From NCBI RefSeq assembly GCF_003050835.1, contig NZ_QAOJ01000005.1:248001-312000 (forward strand): a stretch of DNA of 64,000 bases, given 5' to 3'. The DNA is from Pseudomonas sp. GV071 (GTDB taxonomy: Bacteria > Pseudomonadota > Gammaproteobacteria > Pseudomonadales > Pseudomonadaceae). Below, piece after piece: positions 1-8,923 of this stretch (positions are counted from its first letter, which is position 1; each line of letters opens with the position of its first letter). Below the pieces are notes generated by a model. That model made no database searches. It saw only the letters and a list, made by a program, of their open reading frames with translations, and was not told the DNA's origin. A program made the position numbers and the translations under genes.

Positions 1-873
1 AAGGGCCTGTCGATGATGGAAGCCGTGGACAAGATGCGCGGCAAGGCCGGCGAGAAAATCAATCTGACCCTGGTGCGCGATGGCGGTGATCCGTTCGACG
101 TGCAACTGACCCGCGCAGTGATCAAGGTCAAGAGCGTCAAGAGCCAGACCCTGGAGCCCGGTTACGGCTACCTGCGCATCACCCAGTTCCAGGTCAACAG
201 CGGCGACGAAGTCGGCAAGGCGCTGGCCAAGCTGAAGAAAGACAACGACGGCAAGAAGCTGCGCGGCCTGGTGCTGGATCTGCGCAACAACCCCGGCGGC
301 GTGCTGCAGGCGGCCGTGGAAGTGGCTGACCACTTCCTCACCAAAGGCCTGATCGTGTACACCAAAGGCCGCATCGCCAACTCCGAACTGCGCTTCTCCG
401 CCGACCCGGCCGATGCCAGCGAAGGTGTGCCATTGGTGGTGCTGATCAACGGCGGCAGCGCCTCGGCCTCGGAAATCGTCGCCGGCGCTCTGCAAGACCA
501 GAAACGCGGGATCCTCATGGGCACCAACAGCTTCGGCAAAGGCTCGGTGCAAACCGTGCTGCCCCTGAGCAACGACCGCGCCCTGAAGATCACCACTGCG
601 CTGTACTTCACGCCGAATGGCCGCTCGATCCAGGCCCAGGGCATTGTTCCGGACATCGAAGTGGCCCGCGCCAAGATCACCCGCGAAGACGACGGCGAAA
701 GCTACAAAGAAGCCGACCTCGCCGGTCACCTGGGTAACGGCAACGGCGGCAAGGACAAAACCAGCAGCGAACTGAAAGCTCAGAGCGGCAAAGCCAACCT
801 GCAGGACCAGGACTTCCAGCTGAGCCAGGCGTTGAGTTTGCTCAAGGGCCTGAATGTTACCCGCAGCGAGTAA
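1..873 (+). CDS. ctpA: S41 family C-terminal processing peptidase (CtpA-type), 5' truncated
   Basis: This is the C-terminal part of a periplasmic, PDZ-containing serine protease; the frame is open to the window edge, so the start lies outside. The first ~50 residues are the end of a PDZ domain (KGLSMMEAVDKMRG, then a VRDGGDP-type strand). The S41 catalytic core follows, with the GGSASASEI nucleophile motif and the NSFGKGSVQT motif carrying the catalytic lysine, so the Ser/Lys dyad is present. The tail is low-complexity and rich in Gly, Lys and Gln. In Pseudomonas, CtpA degrades cell-wall hydrolases together with the lipoprotein LbcA; that assignment comes from family knowledge. The gene ends at a strong shared terminator facing a convergent binding-protein gene. 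Confidence 0.9.
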   Translation, partial: KGLSMMEAVDKMRGKAGEKINLTLVRDGGDPFDVQLTRAVIKVKSVKSQTLEPGYGYLRITQFQVNSGDEVGKALAKLKKDNDGKKLRGLVLDLRNNPGGVLQAAVEVADHFLTKGLIVYTKGRIANSELRFSADPADASEGVPLVVLINGGSASASEIVAGALQDQKRGILMGTNSFGKGSVQTVLPLSNDRALKITTALYFTPNGRSIQAQGIVPDIEVARAKITREDDGESYKEADLAGHLGNGNGGKDKTSSELKAQSGKANLQDQDFQLSQALSLLKGLNVTRSE

Positions 874-913
874 CGCGGTTCCGTAGGGTGCGCACAGCAC
901 ACCCTACAAAAGC

Positions 914-946
914 AAAAAGCCGAACCCCATTGGGTTCGGCTTTTTT
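914..946. terminator. Bidirectional rho-independent terminator
   Basis: A ten-base GC-rich stem (AGCCGAACCC pairing with GGGTTCGGCT) has a short loop and A and T tracts on either side, so it can work in both directions. It sits between the convergent ctpA-type gene and the first binding-protein gene. Confidence 0.9.
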
Positions 947-964
947 GTGGAACGCTGTTTTTGC

Positions 965-1720
965 TTACAGATAGCTGCTGGAAATCTTGTCCACGGTGCC
1001 ATCGGCACGCATCGCGTCCAGTGCTTTCTGCAGGCGTTGCACCACTTCGTCCGGGGTGTTCAGGTTGAGTGCCAGGAACAGCTGGTTGTCGTTGAAGCGC
1101 AGCACGGTCACCAGGCCATTGACCCCTTCCTGCTTGGCCAGGTAGCGGCCCACCGGATCGGTGGTGGCCCACAGGTCGATCTTGCCTTCCATCAATTTGC
1201 TGACGTTTTCCTGGTCACGCAGGGCGTTCACCGGGGTCATGCCCTTGCCTTCCAGGTACTGGCTGACCGAGGCGTTTTTGTAGGCACCGAGTTTGTATTG
1301 GTTGGCTTCTTCCAGGCTGTTGAGCTTCAGCGTGCTGCCCGGCTTGGCCAGAATTACCGCACTGGTGTTGGCCAGCGGGCCAACCCATTTGAACAGTGCC
1401 TGGCGCGCTTCGGTGCGGGTGGTGGAGAACAGGCCGTAGTTGGCGTTGTCCTGGGTCAACTTGTACAGACGGTCCCAAGGGAAGCGCAGGGTCAGGTTGT
1501 ACTTGATGTCAGCGCGCTTGAACATTTCCCGCACCAGCTCGGCGCTGATGCCGTCGATGCCCTCATCACGGGCGAAATTCTTGTCGCCCACTGCCATGTT
1601 GAACGGCGGGAAGTTTTCGGTCAGCAGGACCACTTCGTAACCTTCCGGCAACTCGGCACGGGCGGCGCTGGCAACCAGGGCCAGGCCCAGCAACAACGAA
1701 CGGGAGAGCAGTTTCAACAT
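965..1720 (-). CDS. Periplasmic substrate-binding protein, family 3 (paralog 1 of 3)
   Basis: A 251-residue secreted solute-binding protein of the amino-acid-binding SBP_bac_3 fold. Residues 1-22 form a Sec signal peptide ending in ASAARA. The mature part opens with VVLLTENFPPFNMA, the ligand-proximal start of the fold, and carries FPWDRLYKL and ALRDQENVSKLMEGKIDLWATTDPVGRYLAKQ. It is closely similar to the next two genes upstream and appears to be a tandem paralog. No permease or ATPase gene is adjacent, so it may serve a transporter encoded elsewhere or a sensing role. The ligand cannot be read from sequence. It lies last in the row and ends at the terminator shared with ctpA. Confidence 0.88.
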   Translation of the reverse strand: MLKLLSRSLLLGLALVASAARAELPEGYEVVLLTENFPPFNMAVGDKNFARDEGIDGISAELVREMFKRADIKYNLTLRFPWDRLYKLTQDNANYGLFSTTRTEARQALFKWVGPLANTSAVILAKPGSTLKLNSLEEANQYKLGAYKNASVSQYLEGKGMTPVNALRDQENVSKLMEGKIDLWATTDPVGRYLAKQEGVNGLVTVLRFNDNQLFLALNLNTPDEVVQRLQKALDAMRADGTVDKISSSYL

Positions 1721-1890
1721 GATGGGGTGATGTCCTATCGACGAATTTTTCGGGCAGCCGGATGCCGGCGCAGCAAGCGCGCAATCGTACAGAGAGTTCC
1801 GTATAAATTTGTGACGCAGCGCTCAGAGCGGAGCGAGCGTAGAGGGGCAGATAGCGACGGATTGGGACAAGAAGTCTTCGTTTGCAGGAG

Positions 1891-1951
1891 TCGCGGCTAA
1901 AGCCCCTCCCATAGGATTCACGATTTCCTGTGGGAGGGGCTTTAGCCGCGA
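1891..1951. repeat. REP doublet (inverted pair), GTGGGAGGGGC subtype
   Basis: Two head-to-head copies of TCGCGGCTAAAGCCCCTCCC are separated by about 20 bases and form a long imperfect hairpin. This is the classical Pseudomonas REP/REPIN form. It separates binding-protein paralogs 1 and 2. Confidence 0.9.
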
Positions 1952-1963
1952 TGCTCTTGGGGG

Positions 1964-2722
1964 TTACAGGTAGTTATTGGTCACGTCGTCGACAAACCCA
2001 TCGGTGCGCATTTCATCCAGGGCCTTTTGCAGGCGCTGGACCACTTCGTCCGGGGTGTCGAGGTTGAGTGCCAGGTAAAGCTGCGCGTCGTTGAAGCGCA
2101 GGGCGGTGGACAGGCCACTGACGCCTTCCTGCTTGGCCAGGTAGCGGCCCACCGGGTCGGTGGTGGCCCACAGGTCGATCTTGCCTTCCATCAGCTTGCT
2201 GACGTTTTCCTGGTCACGCAGGGCGTTCACCGGGGCCATGCCCTGGCTTTCCAGGTGCTGGCTGACGGCGTCGTTCTTGTAGGCGCCAACGGTGTACTTG
2301 CTAGCCTCTTTAAGGTTGTTGAGCTTGAGTGTGCTGCCTGGTTTGGCCAGCAGTACCCAACCGGTTTTCGCCAGCGGGCCGACCCATTTGAACAGCGGCT
2401 TGCGCTCTTCGGTGTAGGTGGTGGAGAACAGGCCGTAGTTGGGTTTATCCAGGGTCAACTTGTACAGGCGGTCCCAGGGAAAACGCAGGCTCAGGGAGTA
2501 TTCGATGCCGGCCCGCTTGAACATCTCACGGACGATTTCGGCGCTGATGCCGTCGATACCATCGTCACGGGCGAAGTTCTTGTCGTCGATGGCCATGTTG
2601 AAGGGCGGGAAGTTTTCGGTCAGCAACACCACCTTGTAGCCATACGGCAGCTCGGCGTGAGCGACGCTGCTGGCGGCGAGTGCCAGGCCCAACAACAAGG
2701 AGCGGGTGAACACTTTCAGCAT
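1964..2722 (-). CDS. Periplasmic substrate-binding protein, family 3 (paralog 2 of 3)
   Basis: A 252-residue SBP_bac_3 protein. The start is placed at the ATG that gives MLKVFTRSLLLGLAL, a proper signal peptide ending in SSVAHA; a longer frame exists but would bury it. It is the closest relative of paralog 1: VVLLTENFPPFNMA, FPWDRLYKLT, LFSTTYTEERKPLFKWVGPLAK and the DLWATTDPVGRYLAKQEGV block are nearly identical. It differs mainly around residues 80-140, a lobe that often contributes ligand contacts, so the copies may differ in specificity (inference). No transport partners are adjacent. Confidence 0.87.
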   Translation of the reverse strand: MLKVFTRSLLLGLALAASSVAHAELPYGYKVVLLTENFPPFNMAIDDKNFARDDGIDGISAEIVREMFKRAGIEYSLSLRFPWDRLYKLTLDKPNYGLFSTTYTEERKPLFKWVGPLAKTGWVLLAKPGSTLKLNNLKEASKYTVGAYKNDAVSQHLESQGMAPVNALRDQENVSKLMEGKIDLWATTDPVGRYLAKQEGVSGLSTALRFNDAQLYLALNLDTPDEVVQRLQKALDEMRTDGFVDDVTNNYL

Positions 2723-2933
2723 GATTCTGTCCTGTCTGCGATCTGTCGACCCAGCCCCAAGACGCAATAGCTACACCCTCACTCGCCCGCCATGGCGACG
2801 GGCAAGACTGCTGTTGGTCGTGCGGCACGGATCGAGAAAATAGGTCGGCGCAAGACAGGCTTGTGGCCCGTCTTGCAGTGCTCTTCTTCTTGGAATGCCA
2901 GGGCGCCGCCGCAACAGAAGTTCGGGCTTGACC

Positions 2934-3689
2934 CTACAGATAGCTGTTGAGGATTTCGTCGACGAAGCCCTCACTGCGCATCTTGTCCAATGCACCCTGC
3001 AGCTTCTGTACCACCTCGTCGGGGGTTTCCTTGTTGAGGGCAAGGTAAAGCTGGGCTTTGTTGAAACGCAGCACAGTTTTAAGACCGGTTACGCCTTCCT
3101 GCTTGGCCAGGTAGCGGCCGGCAGGGTCGCCGGTAGCCCACAGATCGATCTGACCATCGCGCAGTTTTTGCGCGTTTTCCTGATCGCGTAGGGCGGTAAC
3201 AGGCTCGAGCTTGTGCTCGGTCAGGTACTCGGCAATGGCGTCACCTTTGTACGCACCCACGCTGTACTTACGCGCATCGTCGAGGTTGTTGAGGGTGATG
3301 GTGCTGTCGGCCTTGGCCAACATGATCCAGTCGTCCGGACCAATCGGGCCGACCCATTTGAACGAGGCTTCACGCTCGGGCAGGCGGGCGGTGACGAACA
3401 CGCCATAGCCAGGCTTTTCCAGCGCCAGCTTGTAGATACGGTCCCAAGGGAAACGCAGGGTCAGGCTGTATTTGATGCCAGCGCGCTTGAACATCTCTTT
3501 GACCACGTCCACAGCGATGCCGTCGATGTTGTCTTCCTGAGCGAAGTTCTTGCCGTTGATGGCCATGTTGTAGGGCGGGAAGTTTTCGGTCAGCAGCACG
3601 ACGCTGTAATCAGGGTCTACTTCGGCACGAGCACTGCCAGCAAGCACCAATAAGGTGCTGGCCAGCGCAAGCAGCAGGCGTTTGTACAT
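2934..3689 (-). CDS. Periplasmic substrate-binding protein, family 3 (paralog 3 of 3)
   Basis: A 251-residue SBP_bac_3 protein with a signal peptide (MYKRLLLALASTLLVLAGSARA). It is the most diverged of the three copies but keeps LLTENFPPYNMAINGKNFA, FPWDRIYKLALE and ALRDQENAQKLRDGQIDLWATGDPAGRYLAKQ. It starts about 180 bp after the end of hisF in the same direction, so read-through from the his operon is possible. A gap of roughly 210 bp separates it from paralog 2, enough for separate promoters. From memory, PAO1 also has a row of such genes next to hisF, so the arrangement looks old rather than recent. Confidence 0.86.
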   Translation of the reverse strand: MYKRLLLALASTLLVLAGSARAEVDPDYSVVLLTENFPPYNMAINGKNFAQEDNIDGIAVDVVKEMFKRAGIKYSLTLRFPWDRIYKLALEKPGYGVFVTARLPEREASFKWVGPIGPDDWIMLAKADSTITLNNLDDARKYSVGAYKGDAIAEYLTEHKLEPVTALRDQENAQKLRDGQIDLWATGDPAGRYLAKQEGVTGLKTVLRFNKAQLYLALNKETPDEVVQKLQGALDKMRSEGFVDEILNSYL

Positions 3690-3870
3690 GACGATTCTCT
3701 TGGTATTAAAGGTCTGGAAGGCGTGGCACGCAGCCTGGTGGCTTTAGGCCACGCCCCTGTGAAGCACTATGCAACTTAGCAGCCAGATCAGGCCGGCGCA
3801 GGGAAATGCTGAAAAGTGGTGCACTAAAATAAAGCCACAAAACGCCGCCTAGCCGAGCGCAGTAGTTTTG

Positions 3871-4641
3871 TTAGCGCACCACGATGCCGCGGCTGGCCAT
3901 ATAGGCTTTCGCCTCAGGCACGGTGTACTCACCAAAGTGGAAAATACTCGCCGCCAATACCGCCGACGCCTTGCCTTCGATAATGCCGTCGGCCAGGTGC
4001 TGCAGATTGCCAACGCCGCCGGAGGCGATAACCGGTATGCCCACGGTTTCGCTGATGGCGCGGGTAACGCCAAGGTCGAAACCGTTTTTCATGCCGTCCT
4101 GGTCCATGCTGGTCAGGAGGATTTCACCGGCGCCAAGGTCTTCCATCTTCTTCGCCCACAGCACGGCGTCGAGCCCGGTAGGTTTGCGCCCGCCATGGGT
4201 GAAGATCTCCCAGCGCGGGGTTTCGCCCGGTAGCGAAACCTTCTTGGCGTCGATAGCAACCACGATGCACTGCGCGCCAAAACGCGAGGCGGCTTCGCCC
4301 ACGAACTCCGGGTTGAACACCGCAGCGGTATTGATCGACACCTTGTCGGCACCGGCATTCAGCAGGTTGCGGATGTCCTGCACGGTGCGCACGCCACCGC
4401 CCACGGTCAGCGGAATGAACACCTGGCTGGCCATGCGCTCGACGGTATGCAGCGTGGTGTCGCGGCCATCGACGCTGGCGGTGATGTCGAGAAAGGTAAT
4501 TTCATCGGCACCCTGCTCGTCGTAGCGACGGGCAATTTCCACCGGGTCGCCGGCATCACGGATGTTCTCGAATTTGACGCCTTTGACCACGCGGCCATTG
4601 TCGACGTCGAGGCAAGGGATGATGCGTTTGGCCAGCGCCAT
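3871..4641 (-). CDS. hisF: Imidazole glycerol phosphate synthase, cyclase subunit
   Basis: HisF is the (beta/alpha)8 cyclase half of IGP synthase. It uses ammonia delivered by HisH to convert PRFAR into imidazole glycerol phosphate and AICAR, the fifth step of histidine synthesis. The 256-residue protein starts [12 protein letters not shown], with the first catalytic aspartate at residue 12, and has TVGGGVRTV and [10 protein letters not shown] phosphate-binding loops and a second half with VVAIDAKKV and [12 protein letters not shown]. Length and motifs are standard. It is last of the minus-strand his operon, 10 bp after hisA, and is cytosolic in complex with HisH. Confidence 0.97.
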   Translation of the reverse strand: MALAKRIIPCLDVDNGRVVKGVKFENIRDAGDPVEIARRYDEQGADEITFLDITASVDGRDTTLHTVERMASQVFIPLTVGGGVRTVQDIRNLLNAGADKVSINTAAVFNPEFVGEAASRFGAQCIVVAIDAKKVSLPGETPRWEIFTHGGRKPTGLDAVLWAKKMEDLGAGEILLTSMDQDGMKNGFDLGVTRAISETVGIPVIASGGVGNLQHLADGIIEGKASAVLAASIFHFGEYTVPEAKAYMASRGIVVR

Positions 4642-4651
4642 GGGTCAGTCC

Positions 4652-5389
4652 TCAGCCGTTGTAGGCGTCGCAGTAAGCCTGAGCTTCAGCAACATCCAAA
4701 GTACCTTCGTAAATCGCCCGGCCGGTGATGGCACCGATGATGCCGGGCGCCTTGGCGTCCAGCAGCGCCTTGATGTCGCCCAGGTTGTGGATACCGCCGG
4801 AGGCGATCACCGGAATCTTGGTGGCAGCAGCCAACGCGGCGGTGAAGGGCACGTTGCAGCCCTGCATCATGCCGTCTTTGGCGATGTCGGTATAAACGAT
4901 GGCAGACACGCCGTCGGCTTCGAAACGCTTGGCTAGGTCGATCACCTGCACGGTGCTGACTTCAGCCCAGCCGTCGGTAGCCACGAAGCCGTCTTTGGCA
5001 TCCAGGCCGACAATCACTTTGCCCGGGAACGCCTTGCACGCTTCGGCGACGAACTCCGGCTGCTTGACCGCCTTGGTGCCGATGATCACGTAGCTGACGC
5101 CCGCCTTGACGTAGTGCTCGATGGTTTCCAGCGAGCGGATGCCGCCGCCGATCTGGATCGGCAGGTTGGGGTAACGTTTGGCGATGGCGGTAACCACGTC
5201 GCCGTTGACCGGCTGGCCTTCGAAGGCGCCATTGAGGTCGACCAGATGCAGACGGCGGCAGCCGCCCTCAACCCATTTCGCGGCCATGCTCACCGGGTCA
5301 TCGGAGAACACCGTGGAATCTTCCATCCGGCCCTGGCGCAAGCGCACGCAGGCACCGTCTTTAAGATCGATAGCGGGGATAATCAGCAT
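4652..5389 (-). CDS. hisA: ProFAR isomerase
   Basis: HisA is a TIM-barrel isomerase that performs the Amadori rearrangement of ProFAR to PRFAR, the substrate of HisF/HisH. The 245 residues begin [12 protein letters not shown] with the catalytic Asp8; the second catalytic aspartate lies in [12 protein letters not shown]. Half-barrel phosphate loops (QIGGGIRS and [11 protein letters not shown]) are present, as expected for a protein homologous to HisF. It lies between the DUF2164 gene (about 40 bp upstream) and hisF. Confidence 0.97.
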   Translation of the reverse strand: MLIIPAIDLKDGACVRLRQGRMEDSTVFSDDPVSMAAKWVEGGCRRLHLVDLNGAFEGQPVNGDVVTAIAKRYPNLPIQIGGGIRSLETIEHYVKAGVSYVIIGTKAVKQPEFVAEACKAFPGKVIVGLDAKDGFVATDGWAEVSTVQVIDLAKRFEADGVSAIVYTDIAKDGMMQGCNVPFTAALAAATKIPVIASGGIHNLGDIKALLDAKAPGIIGAITGRAIYEGTLDVAEAQAYCDAYNG

Positions 5390-5428
5390 CAGTCGAACCT
5401 GCTCAAGTCTTGGAATTCGGGGAAAGGG

Positions 5429-5689
5429 TCAGCTCTTTTCGAGTGCCCACAAGTCGCTTTCGATGCTCATGAACCTGTCAGCCAGGTGCGCCTGCACATC
5501 GGCAATCGCCTTGTTGTAAAACAGTGGCGCCACTTCGCGGGTGAACACCTCGAGCACTTCCTGGGCTTCGAAGGAGCCCAGTTCCAGCTCGAAACGGTCT
5601 TCTAGAAAACGCTTGAGCACGGCCACTGCGGCAGTTTCCTGCGCGGGCTCGAGGCTCAGGCTAGGCGCCTTTTGTTTGCCGCGGCTCAT
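5429..5689 (-). CDS. DUF2164 family small protein inside the his operon
   Basis: An 86-residue soluble protein of unknown function resembling DUF2164. The recognisable core is LKRFLEDRFELELGSFEAQEVLEVFTREVAPLFYNKAIADVQ, followed by an acidic helix ending DLWALEKS. The start codon overlaps the hisH stop codon by one base (TAATG), so it is translationally coupled to hisH, and it precedes hisA by about 40 bp. That position suggests co-expression with histidine synthesis but does not prove a role in it. No catalytic motif is visible. Confidence 0.75.
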   Translation of the reverse strand: MSRGKQKAPSLSLEPAQETAAVAVLKRFLEDRFELELGSFEAQEVLEVFTREVAPLFYNKAIADVQAHLADRFMSIESDLWALEKS

Positions 5690-6327
5690 TACCAGCGACC
5701 ATCCCAGGCGGCGAAGTTCTGCAGCAACTGCAGGCCGTGGGTGTGGCTCTTTTCCGGGTGGAACTGCACGGCGAAGCGCGGACCATCGGCCAGCGCGGCG
5801 GCGAAGTCGACACCGTAGTGGCCGCGCCCGGCGATCTGCCGGGCGTTACCGGCATCGATATAGAAGCTGTGCACAAAGTAGAAGCGCGCCAGATCCGGAA
5901 TGCTGTGCCACAGCGGGTGGTCGAGGGTTTGCGCCACTTCGTTCCAGCCCATGTGCGGGACTTTCAGGGCTTCGCCATCTTCCACCAGGTCTTTGCCGAA
6001 GAAGCGCACGGCACCGGGGAATTGGCCGATGCAATCGACGCCACCGTTCTCTTCACTGTGGTCGAGCAATGCTTGCATGCCGACGCAGATGCCGAGGAAC
6101 GGACGGTCCTGGCTGACTTCGCGCACCAGGCTGTCAAAGCCCAGGCGACGAATCTCGGCCATGCAATCGCGAATCGCGCCGACGCCCGGGAACACCACGC
6201 GATCGGCTTCGCGAATCACATTGGCGTCGCTGGTGATCTGCACCCGGCCGGCACCTACGTGCTCAAGGGCCTTGGCCACCGAGTGCAGGTTGCCCATGCC
6301 GTAGTCAATGACTGCAACCGTTTGCAT
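5689..6327 (-). CDS. hisH: Imidazole glycerol phosphate synthase, glutamine amidotransferase subunit
   Basis: HisH hydrolyses glutamine and channels the ammonia to HisF. The start is set at the ATG that overlaps the hisB stop (TAATG), giving [13 protein letters not shown] and 212 residues; a start nine bases upstream is possible but lies inside hisB. The class I glutaminase triad is complete: Cys81 in FLGICVGMQ, and His190 and Glu192 in [11 protein letters not shown]. The oxyanion-strand motif PGVGA is present at residues 47-51. It is coupled on both sides (hisB upstream, DUF2164 downstream), which fits stoichiometric expression. Confidence 0.96.
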   Translation of the reverse strand: MQTVAVIDYGMGNLHSVAKALEHVGAGRVQITSDANVIREADRVVFPGVGAIRDCMAEIRRLGFDSLVREVSQDRPFLGICVGMQALLDHSEENGGVDCIGQFPGAVRFFGKDLVEDGEALKVPHMGWNEVAQTLDHPLWHSIPDLARFYFVHSFYIDAGNARQIAGRGHYGVDFAAALADGPRFAVQFHPEKSHTHGLQLLQNFAAWDGRW

Positions 6328-6920
6328 TACAGGCAACCCTTGGTCGACGGCATCTGCCCAGCCATGCGCTCATCCAGGGTCACAGCCATGCGCAGCGCGC
6401 GGCCGAACGCCTTGAACACGGTTTCGATCTGGTGGTGGGTGTTGTAGCCACGCAGGTTGTCGATGTGCAGGCTGACCAGGGCGTGGTTGACGAAGCCCTG
6501 GAAGAACTCCTGGAACAGGTCGACATCGAAGCCGCCAACGGTGGCGCGGGTGTACGGCACATGCATCTGCAGGCCAGGACGACCGGAGAAATCGATCACC
6601 ACACGGGACAGCGCTTCATCCAACGGCACATAGGAATGGCCGTAACGAACGATGCCTTTCTTGTCGCCGATGGCTTTGGCAAAGGCCTGACCGAGGGTGA
6701 TCCCGACGTCTTCCACCATGTGGTGGTCGTCGATATGCAGGTCGCCTTCGGCTTCGATATCCAGGTCGATCAGCCCGTGGCGGGCGATCTGGTCGAGCAT
6801 GTGCTCAAGAAAAGGCACGCCAATGGCAAAACGTGCTTTGCCGGTGCCATCCAGATTGATAGACGCCTTGATCTGGGTTTCCAGAGTGTTGCGTTCGACG
6901 GTCGCCGTACGTTCGGCCAT
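6327..6920 (-). CDS. hisB: Imidazoleglycerol-phosphate dehydratase
   Basis: HisB dehydrates imidazole glycerol phosphate to imidazole acetol phosphate in a Mn-dependent, 24-meric enzyme. Starting at [17 protein letters not shown] gives 197 residues, the normal monofunctional length; an in-frame start 51 bases upstream would add an unconserved tail. Metal-binding histidine motifs are visible: [21 protein letters not shown] and the second-half [15 protein letters not shown]. The usual threonine of the first DDHHTVED motif is methionine here. It is the first gene of the operon; 179 bp upstream of it hold a terminator of the preceding transporter and presumably the operon promoter. Confidence 0.96.
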   Translation of the reverse strand: MAERTATVERNTLETQIKASINLDGTGKARFAIGVPFLEHMLDQIARHGLIDLDIEAEGDLHIDDHHMVEDVGITLGQAFAKAIGDKKGIVRYGHSYVPLDEALSRVVIDFSGRPGLQMHVPYTRATVGGFDVDLFQEFFQGFVNHALVSLHIDNLRGYNTHHQIETVFKAFGRALRMAVTLDERMAGQMPSTKGCL

Positions 6921-7028
6921 CACCTGCTCCACGAAATCATATGCAAAAGGGTCGGCATTATAGGCCGACAAGCGTGCAACCTAGAAGCCATAAGGCTGAA
7001 CCGGCGTTTTTATGGCTCTGATAGACGC

Positions 7029-7057
7029 AACAAAGCCGACGCAAGGTCGGCTTTGTT
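7029..7057 (-). terminator. Stem-loop terminator after the OFA transporter
   Basis: A 12-bp perfect stem (AACAAAGCCGAC pairing with GTCGGCTTTGTT) closes a five-base loop. Its T-tract is short, so termination strength is uncertain. It separates the minus-strand MFS gene from hisB. Confidence 0.65.
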
Positions 7058-7099
7058 AATACTCGGTCGAGGCTTTCGGGACTAAGGCCCGGAAGCCGG

Positions 7100-8758
7100 T
7101 TAGCTGAACAAGACGACAGTCTTGAGCAGCGTCACCCAAATGCCCCAAGCGAGCGGGATACCTACCGCCAACCAGGCCGCGATAACTAGCGGCTTGCTCT
7201 TCGGATCAGCGCTCCACTCCAGATCGGCGGCGCTGACCACGGTGTCGTGGCCAATGGCACGCTCGGCCGCCAGCTCGGCGTCGGTCATGAAGTGCTTGGA
7301 GTTCACCGGACGCACCAGGGCGTTGCAGATGAAACCCACCACCAGCAAGCCGGCGAGGATGTACAGGGTGATGTCATAAGCGTCAGCCTTGGCCACGCCG
7401 ATGCTCAGTTGGTACTCGCGAATGTAGTTCACCAGTACCGGGCCGAGGATGCCGGCGAATGCCCAGGCGGTCAGCAGACGACCGTGGATCGCACCCACCA
7501 TCTGCGTACCGAACAGGTCAGCCAGGTAGGCCGGCACAGTGGCGAAACCGCCGCCGTACATCGACAGGATCAGGCAGATGCTGAACACGAAGAACGCCAC
7601 GCTACCCAGGTGACCGGTCCACGGCACCATCGCATAGAGCAAAAAGCCCAAGGCGAAAAACACGAAGTAGGTGGTTTTGCGGCCGATCAGGTCGGAGAAC
7701 GACGACCAGAAGAAACGCCCAGCGATGTTGAACAGGCTCAGCAAACCGGTGAAGCCAGCGGCGATGATCGCGATCTGCGCCAGTTGCTCAGGGCTCAGTT
7801 CACCGAAGCTCTGGTGCGTACCGATCAGACGCCCACCAAACACTTCCTGCAGCAGCGGCGAAGCCATGCCGATGATGCCGATACCGGCCGACACGTTCAG
7901 GCACAGTACCGCCCAGACCAGCCAGAACTGTGGAGTTTTCCAGGCTTTGCTGACGTGTACGTGACCCTTGGTGATCATCTCGTCGTTGGCTTTCTTCACC
8001 GGCGGCGTCCAGCCCTCAGGCTTCCAGCCGGTCGGCGGTACGCGGTACGCCAGCGCGCCACCCATCATGAAGATGAAGTAGACAACAGCCATGACCACGA
8101 AGGTCTGCCACACGCCAACGCCGTCCGGGCCTGCGAAGTGGCTCATCATTTGCGCTGCCAGCGGAGCGCCAACCATCGCGCCACCACCGAAACCCATGAT
8201 GGCCATACCGGTCGCCATACCACGCTTGTCCGGGAACCACTTGACCAGGGTCGATACCGGCGAGATATAGCCCAATCCCAGGCCGATACCACCGATAACC
8301 CCGGAGCCCAGCCACATCAGCCAGATTTGGTGGGTGTAAACGCCCAGCGCGGAGATCAGCAGACCACCGCACCAGAACACCGCGGAAACCACGCCAGCTT
8401 TACGCGGGCCGGCATGTTCCAACCAACCACCGAAGATGGCAGCCGAGCAACCGAGGAATACGAAGAACAGGGTGTACAGCCAGCCCAGCATGGAGATCGG
8501 CCAGTCGCAATCGCTGGCGAAAACTTGCTGGAAGAAGCCCAGGTCAGCACCGCACGCTACAGGCGCGGTAATGCCGATGGCTTTGGACAACGGCAGCCAG
8601 AACACGGAAAAACCGTAGGCCATACCGATACACAGGTGAATTGCCAGGGCCGCAGGCGGCACCAGCCAACGATTGAAACCAGGAGCGGCGATGATGCGCT
8701 CCTTGGACAAAAACGCAGATTTCGCTGCGCCGCCGTCCACTGCAAGGGCGTCACTCAT
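7100..8758 (-). CDS. OFA (oxalate/formate antiporter-like) MFS transporter
   Basis: A 552-residue inner-membrane carrier of the major facilitator superfamily. About 12 membrane segments are apparent, beginning RWLVPPAALAIHLCIGMAYGFSVFWLPLS, with a long insertion between segments 1 and 2 and an extended C-terminal pair of hydrophobic stretches. The MFS loop motif is seen as WFPDKRGMATGMAIMGFGGGAMVGAPLA, typical of the OFA subfamily. Substrates in this family are small carboxylates such as oxalate or formate, but the substrate here cannot be told. It stands alone, divergent from the PanZ-like gene. A candidate ANR/FNR box lies in the shared upstream region. Confidence 0.85.
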   Translation of the reverse strand: MSDALAVDGGAAKSAFLSKERIIAAPGFNRWLVPPAALAIHLCIGMAYGFSVFWLPLSKAIGITAPVACGADLGFFQQVFASDCDWPISMLGWLYTLFFVFLGCSAAIFGGWLEHAGPRKAGVVSAVFWCGGLLISALGVYTHQIWLMWLGSGVIGGIGLGLGYISPVSTLVKWFPDKRGMATGMAIMGFGGGAMVGAPLAAQMMSHFAGPDGVGVWQTFVVMAVVYFIFMMGGALAYRVPPTGWKPEGWTPPVKKANDEMITKGHVHVSKAWKTPQFWLVWAVLCLNVSAGIGIIGMASPLLQEVFGGRLIGTHQSFGELSPEQLAQIAIIAAGFTGLLSLFNIAGRFFWSSFSDLIGRKTTYFVFFALGFLLYAMVPWTGHLGSVAFFVFSICLILSMYGGGFATVPAYLADLFGTQMVGAIHGRLLTAWAFAGILGPVLVNYIREYQLSIGVAKADAYDITLYILAGLLVVGFICNALVRPVNSKHFMTDAELAAERAIGHDTVVSAADLEWSADPKSKPLVIAAWLAVGIPLAWGIWVTLLKTVVLFS

Positions 8759-8882
8759 AAGAGGATCTCTCTTTAGTTTTTTAGTATTGGCAGACAGGTG
8801 AAGCTGATGAACTGGGAAAGGATATCGTCTACGGACGTACGACGACTAGGTTTGCGCGTACCATTTGCTGCATAACGCACAA

Positions 8883-8896
8883 TTGACCCACATCAA
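8883..8896. promoter_or_regulatory. Candidate ANR/FNR-type box
   Basis: TTGACCCACATCAA matches the FNR/ANR consensus TTGAT-N4-ATCAA with one mismatch (C for T at the fifth base). It lies about 125 bp upstream of the OFA transporter start and 27 bp upstream of the panZ-like start. No convincing -10 hexamer sits at the class II distance toward the transporter, so the regulated gene is uncertain. Confidence 0.4.
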
Positions 8897-8923
8897 CACC
8901 CCGCGAGAGGCCCTAGCTCAGGC

